From Actinobacillus sp. (GTDB lineage Bacteria; Pseudomonadota; Gammaproteobacteria; Enterobacterales; Pasteurellaceae), in assembly GCA_020026075.1 (NCBI GenBank), contig JAHHQZ010000018.1, positions 1 to 34,036 on the forward strand: DNA of 34,036 nt. Direction: 5' to 3'. Positions 22,619-30,521 of the stretch are shown in pieces (the stretch's first letter is position 1; each line of letters starts with the position of its first letter). Both the position numbers and the translations under genes were made by a program. The notes beneath the pieces are model-generated. The model saw only the letters and a program-made list of their open reading frames with translations, had not been told where the DNA came from and searched no databases.

Positions 22619-23494
22619 ATGAAAATCGTTGCAACCAGTGGCAACATTTTGGAAACCATCGGTGCCTTATATGACAGCCTAACCAAAACGGAAAAACGCA
22701 TCGCCAAAACCATTATGGCATCGCCTGAATTATTTCGTGGAGCGAGCTTATCGGAAAGTGCCCAACAATTAGACGTGGGCGAGGCGACCTTCATTCGTTT
22801 TTGTCGCACGCTCGGCTTTTCAGGGTTTAGCGATTTTAAACTGGCACTATCCGTAGAGCTTGCTACTCGTGATCAAAAACCTCACGCCATTTTGGATAAC
22901 AATATTACCAGCGAAGATGACTGCCAAAATGTGGCGCGCAAACTGGAAAATATGGTGCAACGAGTGCTAAGTGAAACCATCAATTTATTGGATTACCACC
23001 AGCTCGAACAAATCGTACAAAAAATGCGCCACGCTAAACGTGTATTCTTCTTTGGTGCAGGCTCATCAGGCGTAATGGCAGAAGAGGCAAAATACAAATT
23101 TATGCGAATTGGCCTAAACGTGGATGCCAGTGCCAACAACCACGTAATGTTTATGCAAGCCTCTTTAATGAATAAAGATGACGTGGTCATCGGCATTAGC
23201 CATTCAGGCTATTCCAAAGAAACCGTAGAGGCCTTGCGTATCGCCCAAGCTAGCGGCGCAACCACCATTGCCTTAACCCATAATTTGCGTTCGCCAATTA
23301 CCGAAGTGGCAAATTATGTGTTAGCCAATGGGCATCGACAAGGACAGCTACAAGGCGACTCAATGGGAACAAAAATTGCACAATTATTTGTGCTGGACGT
23401 GGTTTATAGCCTTATCGTTCAAGCACAAGAAGACAAAGCCGCTGCAATGAAACAGAAAACCGTCAATGTGTTACTGGAACAGCGCAGCAAGTAA
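22619..23494 (+). CDS. siaR: RpiR-family regulator of sialic acid genes
   Basis: A 291-residue regulator with an N-terminal RpiR HTH domain (about 1-77; LTKTEKRIAKTIMASPELF, SESAQQLDVGEATFIRFCRTLGF) and a C-terminal SIS sugar-phosphate-binding domain (about 125-255; VFFFGAGSSGVMAEEAKYKFMRIG, GISHSGYSKETVEALRIA). In H. influenzae SiaR represses the nan and siaPT operons and responds to glucosamine-6-phosphate. GGGGGAG lies just before the ATG. Placement inside the catabolic operon supports local control of both divergent transcripts. Confidence 0.94.
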   Translation: MKIVATSGNILETIGALYDSLTKTEKRIAKTIMASPELFRGASLSESAQQLDVGEATFIRFCRTLGFSGFSDFKLALSVELATRDQKPHAILDNNITSEDDCQNVARKLENMVQRVLSETINLLDYHQLEQIVQKMRHAKRVFFFGAGSSGVMAEEAKYKFMRIGLNVDASANNHVMFMQASLMNKDDVVIGISHSGYSKETVEALRIAQASGATTIALTHNLRSPITEVANYVLANGHRQGQLQGDSMGTKIAQLFVLDVVYSLIVQAQEDKAAAMKQKTVNVLLEQRSK

Positions 23495-23518
23495 TCACTC
23501 AATCCATAAGGATCTACT

Positions 23519-24406
23519 ATGAAAAATTTTAAAGGTATTTTCAGCGCCCTACTCGTGTCTTTCAACGAGGACGGCACCATTAACGAAACCGGTTTACGCC
23601 AAATCGTGCGCCACAACATTGATAAAATGAAAGTGGACGGCTTATACGTTGGCGGCTCTACTGGGGAAAACTTCATGCTTTCCACCGCAGAGAAAAAAGA
23701 AATTTTCCGCATTGCCAAAGACGAAGCCAAAGATGACATTACGCTCATCGCCCAAGTAGGTAGCGTCAACTTAAAAGAGGCGGTCGAACTCGGTCAATAC
23801 GCCACCAGCTTAGGCTATGACGCACTGTCTGCGGTAACGCCGTTCTACTACAAATTCAGCTTTGCGGAAATCAAGCATTACTACAACACCATCATTGCGG
23901 AAACAAACGCTAAAATGATCATCTACTCCATTCCATTCTTAACTGGCGTGAATATGAGCATTGATCAATTCGGCGAATTATTCCAAAACCCAAATATCAT
24001 TGGCGTGAAATTCACCGCTGCAGACTTCTTCCTACTAGAACGCCTACGCACCGCTTACCCAGAAAAACTCATTTGGGCAGGCTTTGACGAAATGCTCTTG
24101 CCAGCAGTTGCAGTGGGCGTAGATGGCGCTATCGGCTCAACCTTTAATGTCAACGGCGTACGTGCTCGTCAAATTTTTGAATTAACCCAAGCAGGCAAAC
24201 TTGCCGAAGCACGCAAAGTTCAAGCAGTAACCAACGATTTGATCTCAGGCATTTTAGACAATGGCTTGTATCTCACCATCAAAGAAATTCTAAAACTTGA
24301 AGGTGTACAAGCAGGCTACTGCCGTGAACCAATGACCGCCAAAGCCACCGCTGAACAACAAGCGAAAGCCAAAGCGTTACAAGAAAAATTTTTAGTAAAT
24401 AGCTAA
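23519..24406 (+). CDS. nanA: N-acetylneuraminate lyase
   Basis: A 295-residue TIM-barrel aldolase of the DHDPS/NAL family that cleaves Neu5Ac into ManNAc and pyruvate. The Schiff-base lysine is in GVKFTAAD (Lys164), the partner tyrosine in IIYSIPF (Tyr136) and the pyruvate-binding GGSTGEN motif at residues 45-51. It closely resembles Haemophilus/Pasteurella NanA. AAGGA lies upstream. It is the last gene of the operon; nagB and nagA, which follow in H. influenzae as I recall, are replaced by a terminator and convergent trkH. Confidence 0.97.
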   Translation: MKNFKGIFSALLVSFNEDGTINETGLRQIVRHNIDKMKVDGLYVGGSTGENFMLSTAEKKEIFRIAKDEAKDDITLIAQVGSVNLKEAVELGQYATSLGYDALSAVTPFYYKFSFAEIKHYYNTIIAETNAKMIIYSIPFLTGVNMSIDQFGELFQNPNIIGVKFTAADFFLLERLRTAYPEKLIWAGFDEMLLPAVAVGVDGAIGSTFNVNGVRARQIFELTQAGKLAEARKVQAVTNDLISGILDNGLYLTIKEILKLEGVQAGYCREPMTAKATAEQQAKAKALQEKFLVNS

Positions 24407-24418
24407 ACCCCATAAAAA

Positions 24419-24461
24419 CGCTACGCCGGAATTTTTAAAAATATTCCGGCGTAGCATTTTT
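24419..24461. terminator. Palindromic repeat acting as bidirectional terminator between nanA and trkH
   Basis: A repeat copy at 24421-24454 has perfect CTACGCCGGAAT/ATTCCGGCGTAG arms. It is extended by G/C pairs outside and flanked by AAAAAC on the left and ATTTTTG on the right, so each strand ends in a U-tract. It lies between two convergent genes, the clearest case of the family serving as a terminator. Confidence 0.8.
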
Positions 24462-24483
24462 GTTTTTTATTCTTTTTAGGAAA

Positions 24484-25950
24484 TCAGTTTTTCCAAAAGG
24501 CTGGCATAAAGACAACTAACAGTGAGAAAAATTCTAAACGCCCTGCCACCATTGCGAAAGAAAAAATCAACTTCGAGGAATCTGGCACGCCAGCGAAGTT
24601 TTGGCTGGTAGAACCTAAACCTGGCCCTGTGTTGGTGATCGTAGAAATTACCGCACCGATCGCATCAAACCCACTCATTCCGCAAAGAATTGCCCCAAAC
24701 ACGCACGCCCAAAACACCAAAAGATATACAATCACAAAGGACCAAATATTCTCCAATGCACGGCGTGGTACCACGTTTTTGCCCAGTTTAATCGGGTGAA
24801 TGATATTTGGGTGAATCAGCATAAGCCCTTCGCGCTTTGCTTGCAGCCAAAGCACTAACACACGAATCATTTTGATACCGCCAGCCGATGACCCAGCACA
24901 ACCACCTAAAATACAGGCAAATACTAACAACATCGACATAAAAGCTGGTAAATCATCAATATTAAAAATGGTATAACCTGAGTTCATCGCCATTGACGAT
25001 ACCTGCAACGAGCCTTGCACAAAAGCGTCCCAAGCATTCAAATCTTGGTAATTGATATACAAACCTGCGGCGAAAATAAAAATAAAGATGAATTGTAGCA
25101 ACACAAAAAAACGGAACTCGGCATCTTTCCAGTAAGTAGATAGCGTGCCTTTATGGGGGAAATGGCTTAATGCCGAAATGTGCAAGTTAAAGTTTACGCC
25201 CCCCACCAACATAAAAAATGTGGAAATGAGATAAACCGGATAGCTGTCAAAATAGCCTAAACTGTCATTGTGGGTAGAAAATCCGCCGTTGGATAAAGTA
25301 GAAAAGCTATGAGCAATGGCATCGAATAAATCCATTCCAAACACCCAATACAGTAAGGCACAAACCACTGTGAACCAAATATAGTAAAGCCACAATAGTT
25401 TTGCCACTTCAGAAATGCGTGGGCGCAGTTTGTCGTTTTTAAACTCTACCCCTGAAGATTCCGCGTGATAAATTTGGTTGCCCCCTACGCCTAACAATGG
25501 CAACACTGCCACCATTAATACGATGATCCCCATTCCGCCGAACCAATTCATTAACTGGCGATAAAATAAAATGGCATGCGGTAAGCTGTCTAACTCTGTG
25601 AGAATGGTCGCCCCTGTGGTCGTAAAACCTGAAAAGGACTCAAACAGCGCTGAATTGATGGTTAAATTCAAGTGTTCGGATAATAAGAATGGTATGCCGC
25701 CCAGTATTCCCAGCACCACCCAAAATGCTACAACGATCAAAAAACCATCACGTGCGCGCAAAGGTTCTTTATGATTATGACAAAGCCACCACAGCGTGGT
25801 GCCGAGCGCTAGGAAAATCGCAAAGGATTCCATAAATGTTTTACCGCCTCCATCGTCATAAATTAACGCCACGCTGGCAGGGATTAACATCACCCCTGAA
25901 AATCCCATAATCAAAATTCCGACAATGCGTAAAACAGATAAAATTTGCAC
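24484..25950 (-). CDS. trkH: Trk potassium uptake system membrane subunit
   Basis: A 488-residue inner-membrane K+ translocating subunit built from four M1-P-M2 repeats. Filter-like P-loops are visible: FTTTGATIL, LSNGGFST, NSGYT and TNTGPGLG. KxxR-rich loops and about ten hydrophobic segments fit the family. It needs the peripheral TrkA, which is not in this window. It lies 11 bases after yigZ, the same pair and order as in E. coli. Length is near E. coli TrkH (483). Confidence 0.96.
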   Translation of the reverse strand: MQILSVLRIVGILIMGFSGVMLIPASVALIYDDGGGKTFMESFAIFLALGTTLWWLCHNHKEPLRARDGFLIVVAFWVVLGILGGIPFLLSEHLNLTINSALFESFSGFTTTGATILTELDSLPHAILFYRQLMNWFGGMGIIVLMVAVLPLLGVGGNQIYHAESSGVEFKNDKLRPRISEVAKLLWLYYIWFTVVCALLYWVFGMDLFDAIAHSFSTLSNGGFSTHNDSLGYFDSYPVYLISTFFMLVGGVNFNLHISALSHFPHKGTLSTYWKDAEFRFFVLLQFIFIFIFAAGLYINYQDLNAWDAFVQGSLQVSSMAMNSGYTIFNIDDLPAFMSMLLVFACILGGCAGSSAGGIKMIRVLVLWLQAKREGLMLIHPNIIHPIKLGKNVVPRRALENIWSFVIVYLLVFWACVFGAILCGMSGFDAIGAVISTITNTGPGLGSTSQNFAGVPDSSKLIFSFAMVAGRLEFFSLLVVFMPAFWKN

Positions 25951-25961
25951 GTTGCTCTCTC

Positions 25962-26579
25962 TTATTGACTATTTTCTAACGGTTGTAAATAAAGCTGACC
26001 GCTGGAATAATCTTGTAAAATTTGCTGAAAGGGCGAAATTTTATCACTACTAATCGCCAACTCAAATGAAACTTTCTCTTGGTAATCCTGTGCCACAATC
26101 ACTACATCAAACTGCTGACAATACTGTTGCACACGATCAATTTGATGATAATCGCACACCAAACGAAAAGGCGAACGCTCGATTTTGATTTCCGTTTCCA
26201 AAAGCTTTAACGCCTGCTGTACACCGCTACTATACGCACGCACCAGTCCGCCAGTTCCCAGCAAAACGCCACCAAAATAACGCACCACTACGGCAGAAAT
26301 TTCACCCACGCCGCTGCCTTGCAAGCACGCTAGCATTGGTTTACCTGCCGTTCCTGCGGGTTCGCCATCATCGGAAAATCCCAATGCCTGCGAATCGTTC
26401 GGTGCACCCGCCACTGCCGCCCAGCACCAATGGCGTGCCGTTGGGTGCTGTTGGCGAATGTCCTGCCAAAATTGACGCGCATCTTCAATAGTAGGCGTAT
26501 GTTGCAAATAAGTAATGAAACGGCTTTTTTTAATTTCTTCTTCAAAAATTACGGCCTTGTGCGGAATGAGATATTGCAT
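25962..26579 (-). CDS. yigZ: IMPACT family protein YigZ
   Basis: A 205-residue conserved protein with an N-terminal UPF0029/Impact domain (KKSRFITYLQHTPTIEDAR, HWCWAAVAG, DDGEPAGTAGKPML, VVRYFGGVLLGTGGLVRAYS) and a C-terminal ferredoxin-like DUF1949 domain. The GEPxGTAGxP and YFGGxxLGxGGLxRAY blocks are family signatures. A role in translation control is proposed for eukaryotic relatives; the bacterial function is not settled. The start is MQYLIPHKAVIFEEEIKKS. First gene of yigZ-trkH. Confidence 0.94.
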   Translation of the reverse strand: MQYLIPHKAVIFEEEIKKSRFITYLQHTPTIEDARQFWQDIRQQHPTARHWCWAAVAGAPNDSQALGFSDDGEPAGTAGKPMLACLQGSGVGEISAVVVRYFGGVLLGTGGLVRAYSSGVQQALKLLETEIKIERSPFRLVCDYHQIDRVQQYCQQFDVVIVAQDYQEKVSFELAISSDKISPFQQILQDYSSGQLYLQPLENSQ

Positions 26580-26609
26580 TACTTCTCTCTTAAATTATCG
26601 CTATGACTT

Positions 26610-26638
26610 TTGACCTGTTAAAAAATGGGGGCTATTAT
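26610..26638 (+). promoter_or_regulatory. Promoter of tusA
   Basis: TTGACC (-35, 26610-26615) and TATTAT (-10, 26633-26638) with a 17-base spacer. The -10 lies 29 bases before the tusA start codon. Confidence 0.75.
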
Positions 26639-26667
26639 ACGCAAATTTCATCAAATAAGGTTTTTCT

Positions 26668-26901
26668 ATGTCCATCACTCCCCATCAGACCCTTGATACA
26701 CTCGGCTTACGCTGTCCTGAACCCGTTATGCTGGTTCGTAAAACCATTCGCTTAATGGCAGTAGGCGAAGTACTGCATATCATCGCTGACGACCCTGCCA
26801 CTGTGCGTGATATTCCAAGTTTCTGCCAATTTATGGATCACGAGCTGCTCAAAAGCGATACCGCCGCCGCCCCTTATCAATACTGGGTGAAAAAGCACTA
26901 A
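26668..26901 (+). CDS. tusA: Sulfurtransferase TusA
   Basis: A 77-residue cytosolic sulfur carrier that takes persulfide sulfur from IscS and passes it to TusBCD for tRNA 2-thiouridine synthesis. The active-site motif LRCPEPV carries Cys16. The rest (MLVRKTIRLMAVGEVLHIIADDPATVRDIPSFCQ) matches the two-layer TusA fold. The length is close to E. coli TusA (81). Alone on the plus strand between yigZ and ftsN, with its own promoter and terminator. Confidence 0.96.
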   Translation: MSITPHQTLDTLGLRCPEPVMLVRKTIRLMAVGEVLHIIADDPATVRDIPSFCQFMDHELLKSDTAAAPYQYWVKKH

Positions 26902-26919
26902 ACCATAAAAACGCCCACT

Positions 26920-26945
26920 AAAAAGCCTATTTAAATAGGCTTTTT
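26920..26945. terminator. Bidirectional terminator between tusA and ftsN
   Basis: AAAAAGCCTATTT and AAATAGGCTTTTT form a perfect palindromic stem with A- and U-runs, between the convergent tusA and ftsN. Confidence 0.9.
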
Positions 26946-26954
26946 ACGCATTCA

Positions 26955-27545
26955 TTACATTGCCACAACTTGGCATTTCACTTGCCCTTTCAAGGCATCT
27001 AATCGAGCGTAGGCTTGAGATTTTTCCCCTAATGGCTCCGTTTGTACACGGTAATAGCCCCCTGTTTTAACAATGCGAGTCGCAACGCCGAGCATCACCA
27101 GCATTGCTTTTTGGCGCTCTGCCCCAGTTTCCTGGCTAAACGCCCCACATTGCAAGCCAAATTGCTCACGGCTCACGGTCGGTGTCGTGCTGTGAACATT
27201 TTGATTGATAAATTGCTGCAAACTATCCGTATTGGCGGTAGGCTGTGCCGCTGGTTCAGGCAAACGAGCCTTCGTTTGCTGGTTTAACACACCGTTTTTT
27301 ACCACACGTTTTTCCAATTCTTCACGGTACGCCCATTTCTGCTCAGGGGTCGGCGGTAGTTGAATCGCCGGCATTTGCGCTGTTTTCTGAACGACTGGTT
27401 GCCCCCCTTTGGAGTTTGCTATCAAATACCAAAACCCACCACCAATCAACAAGGCGATCAATAATGCCAGCAAGGTTTTCGGCTTCTGCCATATTGGTGT
27501 CTGTTTACGGCGTGATTTCACTCGTCCTGTTACACGCTTTGCCAT
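26955..27545 (-). CDS. ftsN: Cell division protein FtsN, short form with SPOR domain
   Basis: A 196-residue bitopic protein: basic cytoplasmic tail (AKRVTGRVKSRRKQ), TM helix at about 23-43, a juxtamembrane helix LPPTPEQKWAYREELEKR matching the essential FtsN segment that triggers septal synthesis, a short Gln/Pro linker, and a C-terminal SPOR domain (about 122-196) that binds denuded septal glycan. E. coli FtsN is 319 residues, so the linker is much reduced. AAGGAG lies before the ATG at 27543-27545. An in-frame upstream start would overlap waaF and lacks a good site. It follows waaF by 59 bases, across a half-repeat. Confidence 0.85.
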   Translation of the reverse strand: MAKRVTGRVKSRRKQTPIWQKPKTLLALLIALLIGGGFWYLIANSKGGQPVVQKTAQMPAIQLPPTPEQKWAYREELEKRVVKNGVLNQQTKARLPEPAAQPTANTDSLQQFINQNVHSTTPTVSREQFGLQCGAFSQETGAERQKAMLVMLGVATRIVKTGGYYRVQTEPLGEKSQAYARLDALKGQVKCQVVAM

Positions 27546-27575
27546 TGATTTCTCCTTAACATTCTTATTTTCATA

Positions 27576-27600
27576 AAATTTCAAAAAATTCCAGCCTTGC
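27576..27600 (-). repeat. Intergenic repeat, single-arm copy between waaF and ftsN
   Basis: AAATTTCAAAAAATTCCAGCC is read as a single arm pointing left, the usual form AATTCCAGCC plus AT tract. Confidence 0.65.
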
Positions 27601-27604
27601 TTTT

Positions 27605-28648
27605 TTACGCTACGACTAGAATTGGTGCAAGTTTTTCCCAAACGCTCGCTGGGGAAATTTCAATTAAACTTTCGTGGTAACCTTGCTCACCATCGCCTTT
27701 TCTAATTTTAATCAAGCCCCCTTCAATACGGCGAATGATCACTGCTTGATCCGATAACGGCGGAGTATATTGTGGACTCGTTGGTCCATAAAGCGCCACC
27801 AGCGGACGACCAACAGCGGCTGCAATGTGCATTAAACCGCTGTCGTTGCTGACAACAGCTGCACAATCAGCAATTAAATCCACCGCTTGATTTAAACTCG
27901 TCTGCCCTGCCAAATTCACACAGAAAGGTTGGGCATCCACAGGCAACATTTGCACAATATCATCGCCTACAGTTTTATCTTTTGCCGAACCAAAAATTCG
28001 CACCGCAAAACCTTGCGCAATCAGCTGCTCTGCCAAAGCCGCATAATGAAAATGCGGCCAACGTTTCGCAGGGCCGAACTCTGCACCTGGACAAAATCCA
28101 ACCGCTTTACGCCCATATTCTGGTTCAAGCAAGGATGAGAACGCCGCTTTTGTTTGTGCAATTTGCGTTTCATCAAAAGCCAACATTGGCGGCAGAATTT
28201 GCATTTCGCTTGCCGCTGGCGTTTGAGATCTTTCGTAACCTAACGCCACGTAACGTTGCACCATCATCGGATAAGCCGTTTTCGGCTGACGTAAATCATT
28301 TAAGAAAAAATAACGGCTTTCCCCTTTCCAACCACGACGTTTAGCAATTTTGGCAAACACAGGCACAAAGGCAGACTTCAAAGAATTAGGCAAGACGATA
28401 GCTAAATCATATTGATGACGAAGCCCTTTCCCCAAGCGATAGCGAGTGCCAATGTCAAGTGTACCGTGTCCTAGTGGCATAGTTAAAGCACTACGCACTT
28501 CAGGCATTCGTTCCAATAAAGGCTTACACCAATTCGGTGCCAGTACGTCAATTTGACAATGGGGGTAGGATATTTTCAGTTGTTTGTAAAGGCTTTGCGA
28601 CATTACCATATCGCCAACCCACGAAGGGCCTACCACTAAAATATTCAT
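27605..28648 (-). CDS. waaF: ADP-heptose:LPS heptosyltransferase II
   Basis: A 347-residue GT9 glycosyltransferase that adds the second heptose to the LPS inner core from ADP-L-glycero-beta-D-manno-heptose at the inner face of the membrane. The N-terminal motif ILVVGPSWVGDMVMSQSLY, the acceptor-site region with LPNSLKSA, the GAEFGPAKRWP loop and the donor-site block VVSNDSGLMHIAAAVGRPLVALYGPTSP (two adjacent motifs) are typical. Length equals E. coli WaaF to within a residue or two. It is separated from recX by 35 bases on the same strand. Confidence 0.94.
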   Translation of the reverse strand: MNILVVGPSWVGDMVMSQSLYKQLKISYPHCQIDVLAPNWCKPLLERMPEVRSALTMPLGHGTLDIGTRYRLGKGLRHQYDLAIVLPNSLKSAFVPVFAKIAKRRGWKGESRYFFLNDLRQPKTAYPMMVQRYVALGYERSQTPAASEMQILPPMLAFDETQIAQTKAAFSSLLEPEYGRKAVGFCPGAEFGPAKRWPHFHYAALAEQLIAQGFAVRIFGSAKDKTVGDDIVQMLPVDAQPFCVNLAGQTSLNQAVDLIADCAAVVSNDSGLMHIAAAVGRPLVALYGPTSPQYTPPLSDQAVIIRRIEGGLIKIRKGDGEQGYHESLIEISPASVWEKLAPILVVA

Positions 28649-28683
28649 AGCAATTCCTCTTTAAAACCAACAGGTTACAAGGC

Positions 28684-29196
28684 TTAATAAAAATCATCAT
28701 AGTCGGAATTACCCACAAAATGGGCAAAATCATCGCTGGAAAAACCATGAGAAAACATATACCGCCACACTTTCTGCTTATCCTTTGGGGATAATTTTTC
28801 CTGATAATGGGGGAATTTTTTCACCAACTGACGCTGTGCAATGACTTGCCAATCAATGCTATCTTGATTTTCTTCAATCACCAACGTAATAAGTGAATTT
28901 TCAATGCCTTTTTGCGATAACTCTTGACGAATACGGCGTAAACCGTAGCCACACTCGGCCCGATTGCGTAAATAATTTTCCGTAAAACGCACGTCACTTT
29001 GCCAGCCTCGATCTTGCACTTTGGCAACGGTCGTTTCAATTTCTTCATCGCTAAATGCTTTTTGAGCCATTTTTTGGCGAATTTCGTAAGCACTGTACTC
29101 ACGGCGTGAGAGTAAATTTACCACATAATTTAACGCCCAGCTCGTACGAGATGGATCTAAATTTGTGCAAGCCGCACAGTAATCAGACTCAAACAT
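28684..29196 (-). CDS. recX: RecA regulatory protein RecX
   Basis: A 170-residue helical-repeat protein that caps RecA filaments and limits their growth. Three-helix repeats are visible: ALNYVVNLLSRREYSAYEIRQKM, FTENYLRNRAECGYGLRRIRQEL and KVWRYMFSHGFSSDDFAHFV are their core segments in order. The DRGWQSDVRFTE motif is a family signature. The N-terminus has a CxxC (DYCAACTN) that I cannot interpret. It lies downstream of recA, as in many Gammaproteobacteria, but beyond a strong terminator, so expression relies on read-through or its own promoter. Confidence 0.92.
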   Translation of the reverse strand: MFESDYCAACTNLDPSRTSWALNYVVNLLSRREYSAYEIRQKMAQKAFSDEEIETTVAKVQDRGWQSDVRFTENYLRNRAECGYGLRRIRQELSQKGIENSLITLVIEENQDSIDWQVIAQRQLVKKFPHYQEKLSPKDKQKVWRYMFSHGFSSDDFAHFVGNSDYDDFY

Positions 29197-29210
29197 TCAC
29201 ATTTTCCTAT

Positions 29211-29239
29211 AAAATTTGCTTAAAAATTCCGACCTAACG
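29211..29239 (-). repeat. Intergenic repeat, single-arm copy between recA and recX
   Basis: AAAATTTGC, then TAAAAATTCCGACCTAACG: one arm of the TCGGAAT variant, just upstream of recX. Confidence 0.65.
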
Positions 29240-29256
29240 TTTTATTCACCCACAAC

Positions 29257-29280
29257 AAAAAACCACGCCGAAGCGTGGTT
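29257..29280 (-). terminator. Terminator of recA
   Basis: On the minus strand AACCACGC, TTCG loop and GCGTGGTTTTTTG form a strong hairpin with U-run, 15 bases after the recA stop. Confidence 0.9.
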
Positions 29281-29295
29281 TACTGCGAGATAACA

Positions 29296-30366
29296 CTAAT
29301 CTTCTTCTGTGAAAATTTCTTCACTGGCTTCAATGGTTTCTTCTGAACTATTGCCAAATAAGGCTTTATCAGGGTTAGCGAGTAATAACTCACGAAGTTT
29401 TTTCTCGATTTCTGCCATTTTTTCAGGGTGATCTAACAACCATTGTTTGGCGTTATTTTTACCTTGCCCAATTTTTTCGCCTTCGTAAGAAAACCAAGCC
29501 CCAGCTTTACCGATTAGTTTTTGCTGAACGCCAAGATCAATTAATTCGCCTGTTTTGGAAATACCTTCGCCGTATAAAATTTGGAATTCCACTTGACGGA
29601 ACGGTGGTGCGACTTTGTTTTTCACCACTTTCACACGGGTTTCGTTACCAATAATTTCTTCACCGTTTTTCACAGCACCAATACGACGAATATCTAAACG
29701 CACGGAAGAATAGAATTTTAATGCGTTACCGCCAGTGGTGGTTTCAGGGTTACCGAACATCACGCCTATTTTCATACGAATTTGGTTAATGAACACCACA
29801 AGGCAGTTGGAGTTTTTGATTTGCCCCGTGAGTTTACGCAACGCTTGCGACATTAAACGTGCTTGTAAACCGACGTGGGAATCGCCCATATCGCCTTCGA
29901 TTTCCGCTTTCGGTGTGAGTGCAGCTACGGAGTCCACAATAACCACATCTACTGCGCCAGAACGCACGAGTGCGTCACAAATTTCTAGGGCTTGTTCGCC
30001 GTTGTCAGGCTGGGAAACGAGCAAGTTTTTCACGTCTACGCCAAGTTTTGCCGCATAAATTGGGTCAAGGGCGTGTTCTGCATCAATAAAGGCACAGGTT
30101 TTGCCTTCTTTTTGTGCTGCGGCGATCACAGAAAGGGTGAGCGTGGTTTTACCTGATGATTCAGGGCCAAAAATTTCCACGATGCGCCCCATTGGTAAAC
30201 CGCCAATGCCTAAGGCGATGTCTAAGCCAAGCGAGCCTGTGGAAACGGATTCAATATCTAAATTTTGTGTGTCGCCCAATTTCATAATTGAGCCTTTACC
30301 AAATTGTTTTTCAATTTGACCTAATGCTGCTGCGAGAGCTTTTGCTTTGTCGTCTGCGCTTGCCAT
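29296..30366 (-). CDS. recA: Recombinase RecA
   Basis: A 356-residue RecA for strand exchange and SOS co-protease activity. Walker A GPESSGKT is at residues 67-74. Other marks are the VIVDSVAAL Walker B strand, the L1/L2 region FINQIRMKIGVMFGNPETTTGGNALKF in parts, and an acidic C-terminus rich in Glu/Asp. Length matches E. coli RecA (353). The promoter has a SOS box filling the spacer, and a terminator follows. recX lies downstream on the same strand. Confidence 0.99.
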   Translation of the reverse strand: MASADDKAKALAAALGQIEKQFGKGSIMKLGDTQNLDIESVSTGSLGLDIALGIGGLPMGRIVEIFGPESSGKTTLTLSVIAAAQKEGKTCAFIDAEHALDPIYAAKLGVDVKNLLVSQPDNGEQALEICDALVRSGAVDVVIVDSVAALTPKAEIEGDMGDSHVGLQARLMSQALRKLTGQIKNSNCLVVFINQIRMKIGVMFGNPETTTGGNALKFYSSVRLDIRRIGAVKNGEEIIGNETRVKVVKNKVAPPFRQVEFQILYGEGISKTGELIDLGVQQKLIGKAGAWFSYEGEKIGQGKNNAKQWLLDHPEKMAEIEKKLRELLLANPDKALFGNSSEETIEASEEIFTEED

Positions 30367-30410
30367 AAATCTGTCCTCTAATAGTATGAGTGAGCGATAA
30401 AATTGCGTGG

Positions 30411-30439
30411 ATTTTAACTGTATTTTTATACAGTATCAA
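30411..30439 (-). promoter_or_regulatory. recA promoter with embedded LexA (SOS) box
   Basis: On the minus strand TTGATA (-35, 30434-30439) and TAAAAT (-10, 30411-30416) are 17 bases apart. The spacer holds a full LexA box, CTGT-N8-ACAG (30418-30433), so bound LexA would block polymerase directly. A further ATACAG half lies at about 30452-30457. Confidence 0.9.
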
Positions 30440-30467
30440 GCACTTTTTTTTATACAGTAAAAATAAC

Positions 30468-30501
30468 CTACGCCGGAATTTTTCGAAAAATTTCGGCGTA
30501 G
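30468..30501. repeat. Intergenic palindromic repeat between emrB and recA
   Basis: CTACGCCGGAATTTTTC is followed by GAAAAATTTCGGCGTAG, an almost perfect palindrome with one mismatch. It lies 21 bases after the emrB stop, where it may end the efflux operon transcript before the recA promoter. Confidence 0.85.
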
Positions 30502-30521
30502 ATTATGTCGTAAAAAGGGGC

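Noticed and set aside
18310..24406. The nan locus as a recently transferred island
   Set aside because: Sequence style matches its neighbours, it holds the same repeat family, and no tRNA, integrase or direct repeats flank it.
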